From CBDUQP01 sp965369385 (lineage in GTDB: Bacteria; Planctomycetota; Phycisphaerae; SM23-33): a stretch of 50,019 bases of DNA. Positions 36,288 to 45,032 of the stretch are shown in pieces. Made by a program: the position numbers and the translations under genes. Positions within the stretch are counted from its first letter, which is position 1; every line of letters begins with the position of its first letter. The stretch spans positions 1 through 50,019 of the forward strand of contig CBDUQP010000007.1 of the NCBI GenBank assembly GCA_965369385.1. The letters run 5' to 3'. A model generated the notes under the pieces. The model ran no database searches. It saw only the letters and a list, made by a program, of their open reading frames with translations, and was not told the DNA's origin.

Positions 36288-38743
36288 ACATAATATATTT
36301 TTCCAGCATCTCTGCACTGATCCTGGTTTCGCTCGTTGTTGCCTTGATTCTACTTGTGTTATCTCGTGTGAGGCGAGGCGGATTCGTTGAGGGACCGCCC
36401 GCCCAGCGCGCCTTCCTGCCGAGCGTTGCTCCCAAGCCTGATTGGACTTCTCGCATAACCGAGTCCCTGCTGCTTGGCGTAGCCGGTGGCCTGCTTCTTC
36501 TGATGCTTGCTACTGCTCGGCATTCCTCCGGTTTGCTGTTTACGCTTGATCAGCTTCGGCCGGAATTCGCGATGCTGATAGTCACCGTATTCGTCTGCGC
36601 CGTCTTGGGCGCATTGACGGCGGTGGCGGTAACTCTCTTGTGGCGGACGTGGGCGGGCGTTGTCCTGATGGCAGGCGTGTTATGTCTGTATGGAACATAC
36701 CCCACAGGGGCAGGGACGTGGCTGGAACGGGAGTTTTTCCCCGGCGCTACCAAGACCCAGCTGAAACTCCAGATATACCTGAGTGGCGGGATTGAAGGAG
36801 CAGATGTGTGGGTGAATGACGTGTATCTCGGCAAGGCGCCGGTCAGGATGGACATGGACGAGTTTCTCGCCAAGGTTCCCTATTGGTCCGAGCCGCCGAA
36901 AGATATTGACGATCCGGCAACTCAGATCAAGACGTCATCCTACAGTCTGTGGGGCAAGCACACCGATACTCGTTCGCGATGGATCCGTTTCAAGATGGGA
37001 CGCTATCAGGAGCAATGGGGGATGGATCCGCACCCACGATGGAAGGACGACAAGAGAGAGTTCTTCGCCCGCGTGAAGCTCGACGGTCATTGGGCTTACG
37101 CCATCAAGGGCCACAGTGGGGGCAGTGGCGGTAGCGGTAGCCCGTACGTGTACCGGCACCAAATCTCTCTGAGTGTAACATTTCCGCACAGAGACAAGTG
37201 TCTTGAGCAACTTTTGGACAAGGCGCGGCTGATGGACTACCAGGTCGACAAGCTCTGGCTATCTGCCGCCGATCGTCTCGGTGATGCGTCGGAGAAGGCT
37301 GTCTGCAAGGCCGCGACGACAGAGCCGGGGCTCTCCCAAGTGCTCGATGCGTGGGCGACTCATCGCTACCAGCTTGGCGACGTGACCGACGCGCCTGCGG
37401 CATGGGAGGCCTTCCAGCGAATCTGCAAAGACGCCGACGTGCGGAAGGAATATTCGACTGCTTACGTGGCAGGCAGGGCTATGGAGCTTGTTGTGCCAAT
37501 GCTTGATCAAGCCCAACTCGTGGATTATGCCATCGAATGCATGAAGGAGTGCCGCGGGCTTACGGGCGGATACAGCAGTGGCTATGAGGATGGCCGGTTC
37601 AGGTTCTCGGTCTCGATGCGATACCGGCCGGACCAACAACAAATCTGGCCAAGGATGGGCGCTGTTGCGCACGCTGTCTGGATATTGGACGAGTTGCTGG
37701 ATGGGCACAACGAGTCGAAACCGAATATCGTTGAGCAGCGCATTGTGCCTGCTCTGATATGCTGGCGGCCTTTTGGTTCTTACTTCGAAACTGCATGCAA
37801 ACTGGGCGGGCCGGAGATCAACCGCTTCCTTGAACGCCAGCCTTGGCGGAGGGATGTCTCTGAGCTTCCCTATAGGGACAAGGAGTACCTGTTCGGACTC
37901 TACGTTAACAAGTGGCGGTACATGCGAGCGAACCTTCGAGGTGCTTTTGGCAGGAGATTCCGACGAGAGAGCGAAAGTGCGTTATGTGAGATGGCGGACA
38001 AGATATATGCTGCCCAGATCGACCAAACGCCTGAGTTCCTCTTTCTTGAAACAACATCAGATAGACGCAAGGGTCTGGCGGAGAAGTACTGGCCCAAGTA
38101 CAGGGCTTTTGCTGCGACAAAGAAGTGGCACAGCCTGAGCCTGCAATGGGAGTACCTGGCAAAGATGGAACCGCATTCTACGATCCAGATGTATGTTGAT
38201 ACATGGCGAGCGTGCAAGGAAGACTCCAGTTGGCGCAGCGAAGCGCTGCTTAAGCTGAAAGCACTTGGTGCCGCCAAACGCGATGCTGTTCTCAAAGCGA
38301 TATCGCAGGAAGTGGAGCAGAGGCCAGCGCTGACTTCAAAAGGTACTTTCAGATCGGCGACCGGCTGGCAGGGTTACATGTCGCGCGAAATAGAAGAGTT
38401 CTTTTCCGACGCGGAACGTGCCAAGAGGCTTCTTGCGCAACTGCAAAGCGGAAAGGACAGGCGGCTTCCTGTTGTTAGAATCCCGTTGTGGCTGGCCCGC
38501 TCCCGGCCGGACCATCCACTGGTTGGAATGCTGGCGGATGCAGGTGAACCGGAATTGCGCCTGATGGTGATGGGAGCTCTGAAATCTCATCCCACGCCGG
38601 CCAATCGTGCGATACTCGCCAAGCTGCTGAAAGATCCTAACGCTTCGGTTCGCGCGGCCGCCGAAACCGCCAGTGCAGCCCTGAAGGCTCTTGCCGCCGA
38701 ACCGTATCCCGCGGACAAGCAAACATCACCGGTCTGGGATTGA
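36284..38743 (+). CDS. Large membrane protein with PEGA-like and HEAT-like parts
   Basis: 819 residues. ATG 36284 follows GGAGG and overlaps the permease stop (ATGA). Four membrane helices fill the first 140 residues (about 4-27, 60-78, 96-120, 122-138). A segment GADVWVNDVYLGKAPVRMDM (about 172-191) has the PEGA-domain pattern. A large soluble region follows with Trp-rich stretches and no motif I recognise. The last 60 residues (PELRLMVMGALKSHPTPANR and LLKDPNASVRAAAETASAAL) read as HEAT-type repeats. It is co-transcribed with the ABC genes and may be a sensor, regulator or assembly factor of that transporter. The function is unknown. Confidence 0.8.
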   Translation: MNIIYFSSISALILVSLVVALILLVLSRVRRGGFVEGPPAQRAFLPSVAPKPDWTSRITESLLLGVAGGLLLLMLATARHSSGLLFTLDQLRPEFAMLIVTVFVCAVLGALTAVAVTLLWRTWAGVVLMAGVLCLYGTYPTGAGTWLEREFFPGATKTQLKLQIYLSGGIEGADVWVNDVYLGKAPVRMDMDEFLAKVPYWSEPPKDIDDPATQIKTSSYSLWGKHTDTRSRWIRFKMGRYQEQWGMDPHPRWKDDKREFFARVKLDGHWAYAIKGHSGGSGGSGSPYVYRHQISLSVTFPHRDKCLEQLLDKARLMDYQVDKLWLSAADRLGDASEKAVCKAATTEPGLSQVLDAWATHRYQLGDVTDAPAAWEAFQRICKDADVRKEYSTAYVAGRAMELVVPMLDQAQLVDYAIECMKECRGLTGGYSSGYEDGRFRFSVSMRYRPDQQQIWPRMGAVAHAVWILDELLDGHNESKPNIVEQRIVPALICWRPFGSYFETACKLGGPEINRFLERQPWRRDVSELPYRDKEYLFGLYVNKWRYMRANLRGAFGRRFRRESESALCEMADKIYAAQIDQTPEFLFLETTSDRRKGLAEKYWPKYRAFAATKKWHSLSLQWEYLAKMEPHSTIQMYVDTWRACKEDSSWRSEALLKLKALGAAKRDAVLKAISQEVEQRPALTSKGTFRSATGWQGYMSREIEEFFSDAERAKRLLAQLQSGKDRRLPVVRIPLWLARSRPDHPLVGMLADAGEPELRLMVMGALKSHPTPANRAILAKLLKDPNASVRAAAETASAALKALAAEPYPADKQTSPVWD

Positions 38744-38769
38744 TCGGGAAACCATATGAGGAATACATA

Positions 38770-39816
38770 ATGCTCAACAAGAGTTCTTGCCGCATCCATC
38801 TTATGCATAGAATATCCCTATTTCTGATCGTGGCAACTCTTCTTGGCGTTGGGTTTGCGAAAGATGCCCAAGCAGCACCTCAGGATGATATACAACCGGG
38901 GGAGTCACCTGCTGAAGCCGAGATTTCACGAGAGTGGCGTGATCCTGATCTGCTCAAGGCAATCGAATATGACGATGAGTTGAATAGTACCGGGTTGGGC
39001 AATCAGCAGCTTGCTGAAAAGCACTACTTGCAGTATCTTGAGAGAGAAGAAGATCCCTTTCGCCGCGCATGGGCCTACACCCATCTGGGTCTGCTTTTCG
39101 GCACAAACATCAATTTATCGCGAGGAGAGAAGCCAGACTATCCAAAATCGCAGGAGTACTTCACTCATGCTATCAAGCTTCAGCCGGATCTCGTGAATGG
39201 CACTATGCTTCGGGCACGACTTGGAATGGCCGTCCCCATGAAAGATCGACAGAAGTTATTCGAGGTGGCCATTGAGGGCTATGAGTGGATGAAGAAATGC
39301 AGGGGAGCTGACATGCGATCCAAGTGGCGCCCCGTTTTCTATCCGCGCAAAGCCAAGTCAGTGCACGAAGCCGAATGGAAGGTCTTTCATTCCTTGTATG
39401 AAGAGGTATGGGAGGTAGAAGGCTGGAATCTGGTTCATACCGCTCTGCTGACAAAGAATCGCCTTCACAATGTACGCAGGATCAAGAAGGAATTCCCCAA
39501 TACTCCGGCTGGGAAGGCCGCGGATAAATGGCTGACAAAGGTAACAGAAGAGACTCTGGACGATGTGCATGCTGAAACGATCTCCAAGCTTGACAAAATC
39601 CCGCCCGCCACAGAGGTAGAATTTGCTACAGAAGCACCATCAAACATCAATCTACCAGTTGTTGCTCCCAAAGAGTTGAAGATCGTCAAAGAAGAACCTG
39701 CCGAGAAGCAGCAATCGGACAAGTCCTGGATCATTCTTGTCATTCTTGGTGGTGTGGCGATATTGGCGGGCTGCATCTTCTATTTGGTTAGAAGATCCAA
39801 GAACTCAAAGATGTGA
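38770..39816 (+). CDS. Exported TPR-like protein with C-terminal membrane anchor
   Basis: 348 residues. ATG 38770 follows GAGGA at 7 nt; ATG 38740 is less likely. A signal-like helix ISLFLIVATLLGVGF ends near DAQA. The body holds TPR-like helices (QLAEKHYLQYLEREEDPFRRAWAY, YPKSQEYFTHAIKLQPDLVNG). After a linker the C-terminus is a membrane helix (WIILVILGGVAILAGCIFYLV) with a basic end. It closes the five-gene operon, 26 bp after the previous stop. It may scaffold the membrane complex; there is no direct evidence. Confidence 0.78.
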   Translation: MLNKSSCRIHLMHRISLFLIVATLLGVGFAKDAQAAPQDDIQPGESPAEAEISREWRDPDLLKAIEYDDELNSTGLGNQQLAEKHYLQYLEREEDPFRRAWAYTHLGLLFGTNINLSRGEKPDYPKSQEYFTHAIKLQPDLVNGTMLRARLGMAVPMKDRQKLFEVAIEGYEWMKKCRGADMRSKWRPVFYPRKAKSVHEAEWKVFHSLYEEVWEVEGWNLVHTALLTKNRLHNVRRIKKEFPNTPAGKAADKWLTKVTEETLDDVHAETISKLDKIPPATEVEFATEAPSNINLPVVAPKELKIVKEEPAEKQQSDKSWIILVILGGVAILAGCIFYLVRRSKNSKM

Positions 39817-39957
39817 TGACGTTCTAGATAGAGCTAGTACTGTGTTTGATGTCTTTGTAATACAATACTGGTCTTGATCGCTCTTAACGTTACCAGCATT
39901 ATTCTGGAATCGGGCAGCCCATTGGCGTGTTAACGTTTTTTGGAGTCGACCGCAAAA

Positions 39958-40013
39958 CTAGGGATCCCGATGTTCTTCGGGACCTGCGGCACGGACCGCG
40001 GGACGGTCCCTAG
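39958..40013 (+). repeat. Three-way-junction stem-loop motif
   Basis: The outer stem is CTAGGGA (39958-39964) with TCCCTAG (40007-40013). Inside are two hairpins, TCCCGA tgttct TCGGGA (39965-39982) and CCTGCGG cacgga CCGCGGG (39983-40002). All stems pair without mismatch apart from one G-T. It could be an RNA fold or the end of a repeat element. Confidence 0.6.
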
Positions 40014-40063
40014 ATTTGCTCGGTTGTTCGCTATCTGTCGCAAAAGCTTGCGTTGTTGCCTTT

Positions 40064-40187
40064 GCGGGCCGAAGGTCCGCCGGGTTAGTAGCCGGGGGTC
40101 AGGATCGGCCCCATGCAATGGGGAACGAACCGCAGCCCCCGGAACGGATGCCCCCAAGAAACCCGCCCCGAAGGTGGCGGGGGGGAG
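40064..40187 (-). repeat. Three-hairpin dispersed element, copy 2
   Basis: On the minus strand it reads CCCGCCACCTTCGGGGCGGG, GGGGGCATCCGTTCCGGGGG, CTGCGGTTCGTTCCCCATTG, CCCCCGGCTACTAACCC and GCGGACCTTCGGCCCG, block for block like 103-222. It points away from the third copy. Confidence 0.7.
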
Positions 40188-40274
40188 TGCCGTGAGTCAG
40201 GAAAACCGCGGCCGCGATTGGCTCCGTTTCGAGGATGTAGGTCTGAGAATCATTTCTGTTTTCCGGGCTTCACC

Positions 40275-40384
40275 TCCCGCCACCTTCGGGGCGGGTTTCT
40301 ATTTAGAGCCGGGGTCCGGGGGCTGCGCTGCAATCGAGATTGCAGCTTACCGCCCGGCTAATCACCCGGCGGACCTTCGGCCCG
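40275..40384 (+). repeat. Three-hairpin dispersed element, copy 3
   Basis: The order is TCCCGCCACCTTCGGGGCGGG, GGTCCGGGGGCTGCGCTG, CAATCGAGATTG, CAGCTTACCGCCCGGCTAA and GGCGGACCTTCGGCCCG. The inner CAATCGAGATTG hairpin replaces a different hairpin in the other copies. With copy 2 it forms a large inverted repeat with an 87-bp centre. Confidence 0.7.
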
Positions 40385-40462
40385 GACGGCAACAGGAACA
40401 GCTACGGCTGCGCAAAGAGTTGCCTGCTTCTCCTTTTCCCCTTTTCCGCCATCTTGATCCTA

Positions 40463-40528
40463 TCGCATAAGTTTTTATGTTTTCTTGTTGACGAGTCCGC
40501 ATTTGTCGCATAAGATTTTATGCGACAA
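40463..40528 (+). promoter_or_regulatory. Promoter overlapped by BlaI-type operators
   Basis: TTGACG (40488-40493), 17 nt and TAAGAT (40511-40516) form a sigma-70 promoter. The -10 box lies inside a palindrome with 11-bp perfect arms, TTGTCGCATAA gatt TTATGCGACAA (40503-40528). A second, weaker site TCGCATAA gttt TTATG (40463-40479) lies upstream of the -35 box, with 43 bp (about four helix turns) between centres. This fits autorepression by the BlaI-like dimer encoded 60 bp downstream. The sites differ from the classical TACA/TGTA bla operator. Confidence 0.72.
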
Positions 40529-40587
40529 GGGAACCGGCGTGCAGTTCTGTGCGCCGACTAGAAGAATCGAAAAGGAAAAGGTGGATC

Positions 40588-40971
40588 ATGGATCTTCAAT
40601 CGCAGCTAAGCCGGCGCGAGCGTCAGATAATGGACATTATCTATGCACGCGGCGAGGCTTCTATCTCGGATGTTCTTAAGCAATTGCCCGATCCGCCCGC
40701 CCGCGGCGCACTGGGACGCTTGATAAGCATTCTCGAAGAAAAGGGTCATCTCAAGCACTACCAGAAAGGTCGGCAGTTCATATTTCAGCCGACAGTGTCT
40801 CGCCAAAAGGCCGGGCCGTCTGCGATGCGTCGTGTGGTGGATACGTTCTTCGCCGGTTCGCTGCAACAGGCGGTGGCTGCGCACCTTGCCGAGCGCGATA
40901 CCGATATCTCGGACGATGAACTGAAGCACCTGGCCAGCTTGATTCGCCAGGCCCGCAAAGAGGGGAGATAA
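40588..40971 (+). CDS. BlaI/MecI-family transcriptional repressor
   Basis: 127 residues. ATG 40588 follows AAGGTGG. The winged helix is LSRRERQIMDIIYARGEASISDVLKQL, ALGRLISILEEKGHLKHYQKGRQFIFQP, the standard BlaI layout. A C-terminal dimerisation helix bundle follows (DTFFAGSLQQAVAAHLAERD, DELKHLASLIRQA). In known systems BlaI is cleaved or released when the partner BlaR1 peptidase senses a signal. The partner gene starts one base after the stop codon. Confidence 0.94.
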   Translation: MDLQSQLSRRERQIMDIIYARGEASISDVLKQLPDPPARGALGRLISILEEKGHLKHYQKGRQFIFQPTVSRQKAGPSAMRRVVDTFFAGSLQQAVAAHLAERDTDISDDELKHLASLIRQARKEGR

Positions 40972-40972
40972 C

Positions 40973-43900
40973 ATGACCGCCATTATTAAGATTCTGGAAC
41001 CATTGCAGCAGTTTGCTTGTGCGTGGTTGCCTGTGATGCTGGATGCTGCCATTAAAGGGATGCTCCTGCTCGCGGCTGCGGGCATGTTGAGTGTCATGAT
41101 GCGAAAAGCGTCGGCCGCTGCTCGACAGGTGGTCTGGACACTGGCGCTGGTGGCGATGCTGGCGCTTCCGCTGGCGTCGGTGATATTGCCCGGCTGGCAG
41201 GTGTTGCCCGGTTGGGCGAAGATTGAGGTGCCGGCTGATACAACGCCTGCGGTTTCTGCGGGCGAGGGCGAATCGCTCGCTGAAGCGGCCCCGGCCGAAA
41301 TGAATTCAGCGATAGTCCCGCAGCCGAAGCTGCCGCGTGATCTTGCATCGGCGTCCCACTCTCCGGCAGCGATTTCCGACAGCACACAGCCGGTGGCGGC
41401 TGTTGGGCCCGAACCTGAACACACCCAACGCGAAGTAACTGGTTCTGTCACGTCTTCGGCGATCAGGAATACGGAAGCCGCTCAAGGATTCCAATGGGCG
41501 ATGCTCGCCTCTGCGATTGCGGGGCTGTGGCTGGCAGGTACGCTGGTGTGCCTGCTGCCGCTGGTGCTCGGGCGATTGAGCCTGCGGCGAATTGCGACCC
41601 GTTCGCGTCGGATCGAAGATGGATCGTGGGGTGTGCTGGTTCGCCGCGCGTCGGAGGCTCTTGGGTTGCGCCGCGAGGTGATACTGCTTCAAAGTGCGGC
41701 AGAGCCCATGCCGATGATATGGGGTGTGCGGAAGCCGAAGCTCCTGCTGCCGGCCGAGGCCGACAACTGGACCACTGACAGACGATGGGCGGTATTGCTG
41801 CACGAGTTGGCCCACGCCAATCGCCACGACTGCCTGGCAAAACTCATCGCCCACATAGCGTGTGCGGCCTACTGGTTCAATCCGCTATGTTGGATCGCCT
41901 TCAAGCTGATGCAGCGCGAAGCCGAGATCGCATGTGACGACATGGTACTGGCAGCAGGCGAGCGGCCCAGTGACTATGCCTCGCATCTGCTGGAGATTGC
42001 ATCGGGGTTGGAGTCGGGCATGTTGGCGTCTTACAGCTCGATAGCGATGGCGCGCAAGAGCAAGCTCGAAGGCCGTCTGCTGGCGATTCTCGACGCCGGC
42101 CGAAACCGGCGCGCCCTGACGCGGGCGGGCATCTGTGTTGCGACTGTCCTCATTGCCGCCATTGCAATTCCTCTGGCGTGCATACAAGTGGCTGGCGTGC
42201 AGGCTGCAAATGCCGAGCCATCGACTGAGGGAGTAGCAATGGAGGCTTCCGCTGGCGCCGAAGACGTCTCCGGAAACACTTCGCTGGAAGTGGCAGAGCA
42301 GAAAGCCGTTGCGCGGCAGATCACGAAATCCCAGGTTTTGGACAAACGTCCCTCGCCGCCGATAACGCTTGTCTCGAGCAAGAAGACGAAAGATGTATCA
42401 ACGTATCACTGGCGGATTTCTCGCGATAGTGCATGTCGGTTGCAGTTCGGTTGGTTCTCCGGTTCTGACAAAAAGATTGGCAAGTACGTGGGCGAGGTAA
42501 CTCCAAAGGCTCAGAGCGGCCCGATTGATCTGAAGCTCACCATCAAGAAGGAGAAGGGCTTCTTCCGCCTGATACAAGAGTACTCTGAAGGTGACGGTCA
42601 GCCCGTTCGAAAGGAGACTCGGATCGAATTGCCGCCGCAGTGCGTGTTGAGGGAATCCCACCTGTCAGATCGAATCGTTCTGACAAACGTCCGGAATCAA
42701 GTGATTTGGACCGGTACGGGTGCCATTGTTCATAAGAAGAGGAACTGGATCCAGCAAAAATCCACCGTACGGTTCATCGTGAGGGTCTTGAAACACAATG
42801 AATCCGCCGACTCTTTCCGCCCTCCGTTCAATCCTCTACACAGACGTGATTCACGGTTTTCAGTAACCGGAAGAATCACAGACAGTCAGGGACGCGGAAT
42901 GTATGGTGTTACCGTCCGCGCCAGCACGGGGATTGGCAGCTTGCATTTAGGAGGCGATACCATTACCGGCGCCGACGGACGGTACACGTTGCGGTTTGGC
43001 CCGGGAATGCTGTTCGTTCGCGATCCTAACGCACCGATGGGCGTAGGTTTTCAGTTTGCTGCCATTTCGGCCCGGAAACCGGGATTCTTTGAAGCGAAAC
43101 TGTGTCATGCCGGCAACCTGGCAATGGCCGAGGAACGCAGCATCCCAGCTAAGGGTATAGGCAAGCACCTCGCCGGCGTGGTCTTGCCTGATAAGCCTTA
43201 CAAGCTTGATTTCGTGATGCTTCCTGCTGCAAGAATTGAAGGCAGACTCGTCGATAGGAAAGGCAATCCCATAGCTGATGACAAAATCTGGCTAACTGGT
43301 GATGAACTCTATCCGGCAAATAGTGTGCTGGCGAGCATACAAACAGATAAGACAGGCAAGTTCACTGTCGAGGATGTCCCATGCAGGACTTTCTGGTTCA
43401 CTCACAGCTACGGAAAGAGAGATGAAATAGCTACCGAACCGATCAAGATCTCCGCGCCGGTGGATTACATGGTAAGACTTGTGTACGACGCCTCGACGGG
43501 CGGGAAGCCTGATTTCAAGTGCACTCCTGTAAGGAAAGCAGATTTTGCTGGCTGGGACAAGATCAAGATCGCCCCCACCGGCCCAGGGGTAGTCCGGCGA
43601 AAGGCGATGTCGGCGACCAACGAAGACAGACTAGCCAAACGCACCGAATTGAGCGGACGGCCCATTGAGCATGCACACGATGACGGTGCCGTAGCCGGAA
43701 GGAACAGCATCGCAGGCAGTGGACATGGCGTGAGGTTCAAAGTGTCTGGTGACAGTTGGAATCTCAGGAGCGTGAGAATTCACGGTTCCAGATATGGGTA
43801 TCCTCGCCCGCCGATTGAGGACTTCCATGTCTGGCTGTGCGATAAGGACTTCAAGATCATCGCAGATTTCCCATTCCCGTACTCCAAGTTTGTCAGAGGA

Positions 43901-44842
43901 AAGTCCGAATGGGTCACACTGAAAGTCCCTCCAACAGAAGTGCCCCAGGATTTTATCATATGTGTCGGGTTCGACCCAACGCGCACTAAGGGCGTCTATG
44001 TCAGCCGGGATAAGGAAGGCAGTGGCAATTCACTCACAGGCTTGCCCGGCCGGGGCGCCAGAGCATTCAATAGGGGCGACTGGCTCATTCGTGCACGTGT
44101 CGACCAGTCAACATTGAAGCCAATCACGAAGGCTGCTGGCAAGTTGGAGTTTCGTGTTGCGCCTCGGGCCTCATCGTTGTCCAAGGCGGAACTGGGAAGT
44201 TACAGGGATTGGTTGAAGGCCGGCAGGGTTGGATTATGGTGGAAAGGCGGCCGCATCAGGGGGCGGATGCCTGATCATGCGTGGCTGCCTGTGTCAAGCA
44301 CGAATGCTCCCGCAGGCTCGTTGGTTACTGGCGAGTACAAAGGGCAGAAATACGTGCTCGTATCGGATAAGCCAGGTGAGACTATGCTGGTCGGCAAGGG
44401 CACCAGCGCATGGGGTCTGAGAAGGGTTTACGTTGTGAAGGACAATAACGGCAGACCTGCCATCGGTTTCTCGATGGATGATCGAGGCACGGAACTCCTC
44501 GCGGCCTTCACCAAGGCAAATATCGGCAATGCCCTGGCCATTGTGATAGATGGCAAAGTCTTTTCGACGCCGACAGTGAATACGACCATACGCGGGCAAG
44601 GCATTATCACCGGTGACTTCTCGCCGAAGAAGGCGGCCGAGCTCATCAAGGCCCTCAAGACCGGCATGCCGCCGACTGGCCCGCGAGCGGCCTGGAAGTT
44701 GGCAGACCTAATCGATGCCTTCAAGACCAACACGCCACCGACTGGCGCGCGGGCGTCCGCGAAAACACTTAAGCGCCCCACCACACGACCAACCACGCAG
44801 CCAACCACGCAGCCGGAGGCGGCAGACGTATCTGGATTCTGA
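40973..44842 (+). CDS. BlaR1-type M56 peptidase with carbohydrate/Ig-like and SecD P1-head-like extension
   Basis: A 1289-residue membrane protein. Residues 1-410 are the M56 core, with membrane helices at about 28-43, 53-72, 175-200 and 386-405, the zinc motif HELAH (H277, E278, H281), and REAEIACDD with E318 as the likely third ligand. The outer part has two carboxypeptidase-regulatory-like domains (about 629-690, VTGRITDSQGRGMYGVTV, and about 754-800, IEGRLVDRKGNPIADD). A beta-rich region follows (about 915-1045), then a domain at about 1147-1235 (GRPAIGFSMDDRGTELLAAF, GNALAIVIDGKVFSTPTV, GIITGDFSPKKAAELI) that reads like the SecD P1 head. The tail is TTRPTTQPTTQPE. No penicillin-binding sensor domain is seen, so the signal is probably not a beta-lactam. 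Confidence 0.9.
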   Translation: MTAIIKILEPLQQFACAWLPVMLDAAIKGMLLLAAAGMLSVMMRKASAAARQVVWTLALVAMLALPLASVILPGWQVLPGWAKIEVPADTTPAVSAGEGESLAEAAPAEMNSAIVPQPKLPRDLASASHSPAAISDSTQPVAAVGPEPEHTQREVTGSVTSSAIRNTEAAQGFQWAMLASAIAGLWLAGTLVCLLPLVLGRLSLRRIATRSRRIEDGSWGVLVRRASEALGLRREVILLQSAAEPMPMIWGVRKPKLLLPAEADNWTTDRRWAVLLHELAHANRHDCLAKLIAHIACAAYWFNPLCWIAFKLMQREAEIACDDMVLAAGERPSDYASHLLEIASGLESGMLASYSSIAMARKSKLEGRLLAILDAGRNRRALTRAGICVATVLIAAIAIPLACIQVAGVQAANAEPSTEGVAMEASAGAEDVSGNTSLEVAEQKAVARQITKSQVLDKRPSPPITLVSSKKTKDVSTYHWRISRDSACRLQFGWFSGSDKKIGKYVGEVTPKAQSGPIDLKLTIKKEKGFFRLIQEYSEGDGQPVRKETRIELPPQCVLRESHLSDRIVLTNVRNQVIWTGTGAIVHKKRNWIQQKSTVRFIVRVLKHNESADSFRPPFNPLHRRDSRFSVTGRITDSQGRGMYGVTVRASTGIGSLHLGGDTITGADGRYTLRFGPGMLFVRDPNAPMGVGFQFAAISARKPGFFEAKLCHAGNLAMAEERSIPAKGIGKHLAGVVLPDKPYKLDFVMLPAARIEGRLVDRKGNPIADDKIWLTGDELYPANSVLASIQTDKTGKFTVEDVPCRTFWFTHSYGKRDEIATEPIKISAPVDYMVRLVYDASTGGKPDFKCTPVRKADFAGWDKIKIAPTGPGVVRRKAMSATNEDRLAKRTELSGRPIEHAHDDGAVAGRNSIAGSGHGVRFKVSGDSWNLRSVRIHGSRYGYPRPPIEDFHVWLCDKDFKIIADFPFPYSKFVRGKSEWVTLKVPPTEVPQDFIICVGFDPTRTKGVYVSRDKEGSGNSLTGLPGRGARAFNRGDWLIRARVDQSTLKPITKAAGKLEFRVAPRASSLSKAELGSYRDWLKAGRVGLWWKGGRIRGRMPDHAWLPVSSTNAPAGSLVTGEYKGQKYVLVSDKPGETMLVGKGTSAWGLRRVYVVKDNNGRPAIGFSMDDRGTELLAAFTKANIGNALAIVIDGKVFSTPTVNTTIRGQGIITGDFSPKKAAELIKALKTGMPPTGPRAAWKLADLIDAFKTNTPPTGARASAKTLKRPTTRPTTQPTTQPEAADVSGF

Positions 44843-45032
44843 TCGGGTGTTCTTTCTCCAGATCACATGTGCCTGTCCCTATTTTGCGTTGGAATGCGAC
44901 AAACGCGAAAGGCTGGGACAGTCAATCATGAGCCTTCGGCGCACCCACAGAGTATGGAAATTGGTTGTCATTGTTGTGTACCATTGGGAGGATGGCTGTT
45001 CAGTTGGGTTCTGCGAGGGCGAGGAGAAGCTG

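Larger units (their letters stand above)
39817..40462. other. Repeat-filled region between two operons
   Basis: No gene is supported. It contains a three-way-junction motif (39958-40013) and a divergent pair of the three-hairpin element (40064-40187 and 40275-40384), all listed separately. It leads into the blaI-like promoter. The sequence 39817-39950 shows nothing clear, and no intrinsic terminator for the preceding operon is evident. Confidence 0.55.

Noticed and set aside
44873..44921. Inverted repeat CTGTCCC/GGGACAG after the BlaR1-like gene
   Set aside because: The arms are only 7 bp with a 35-bp centre and no T-run follows, so it is not supported as a terminator.
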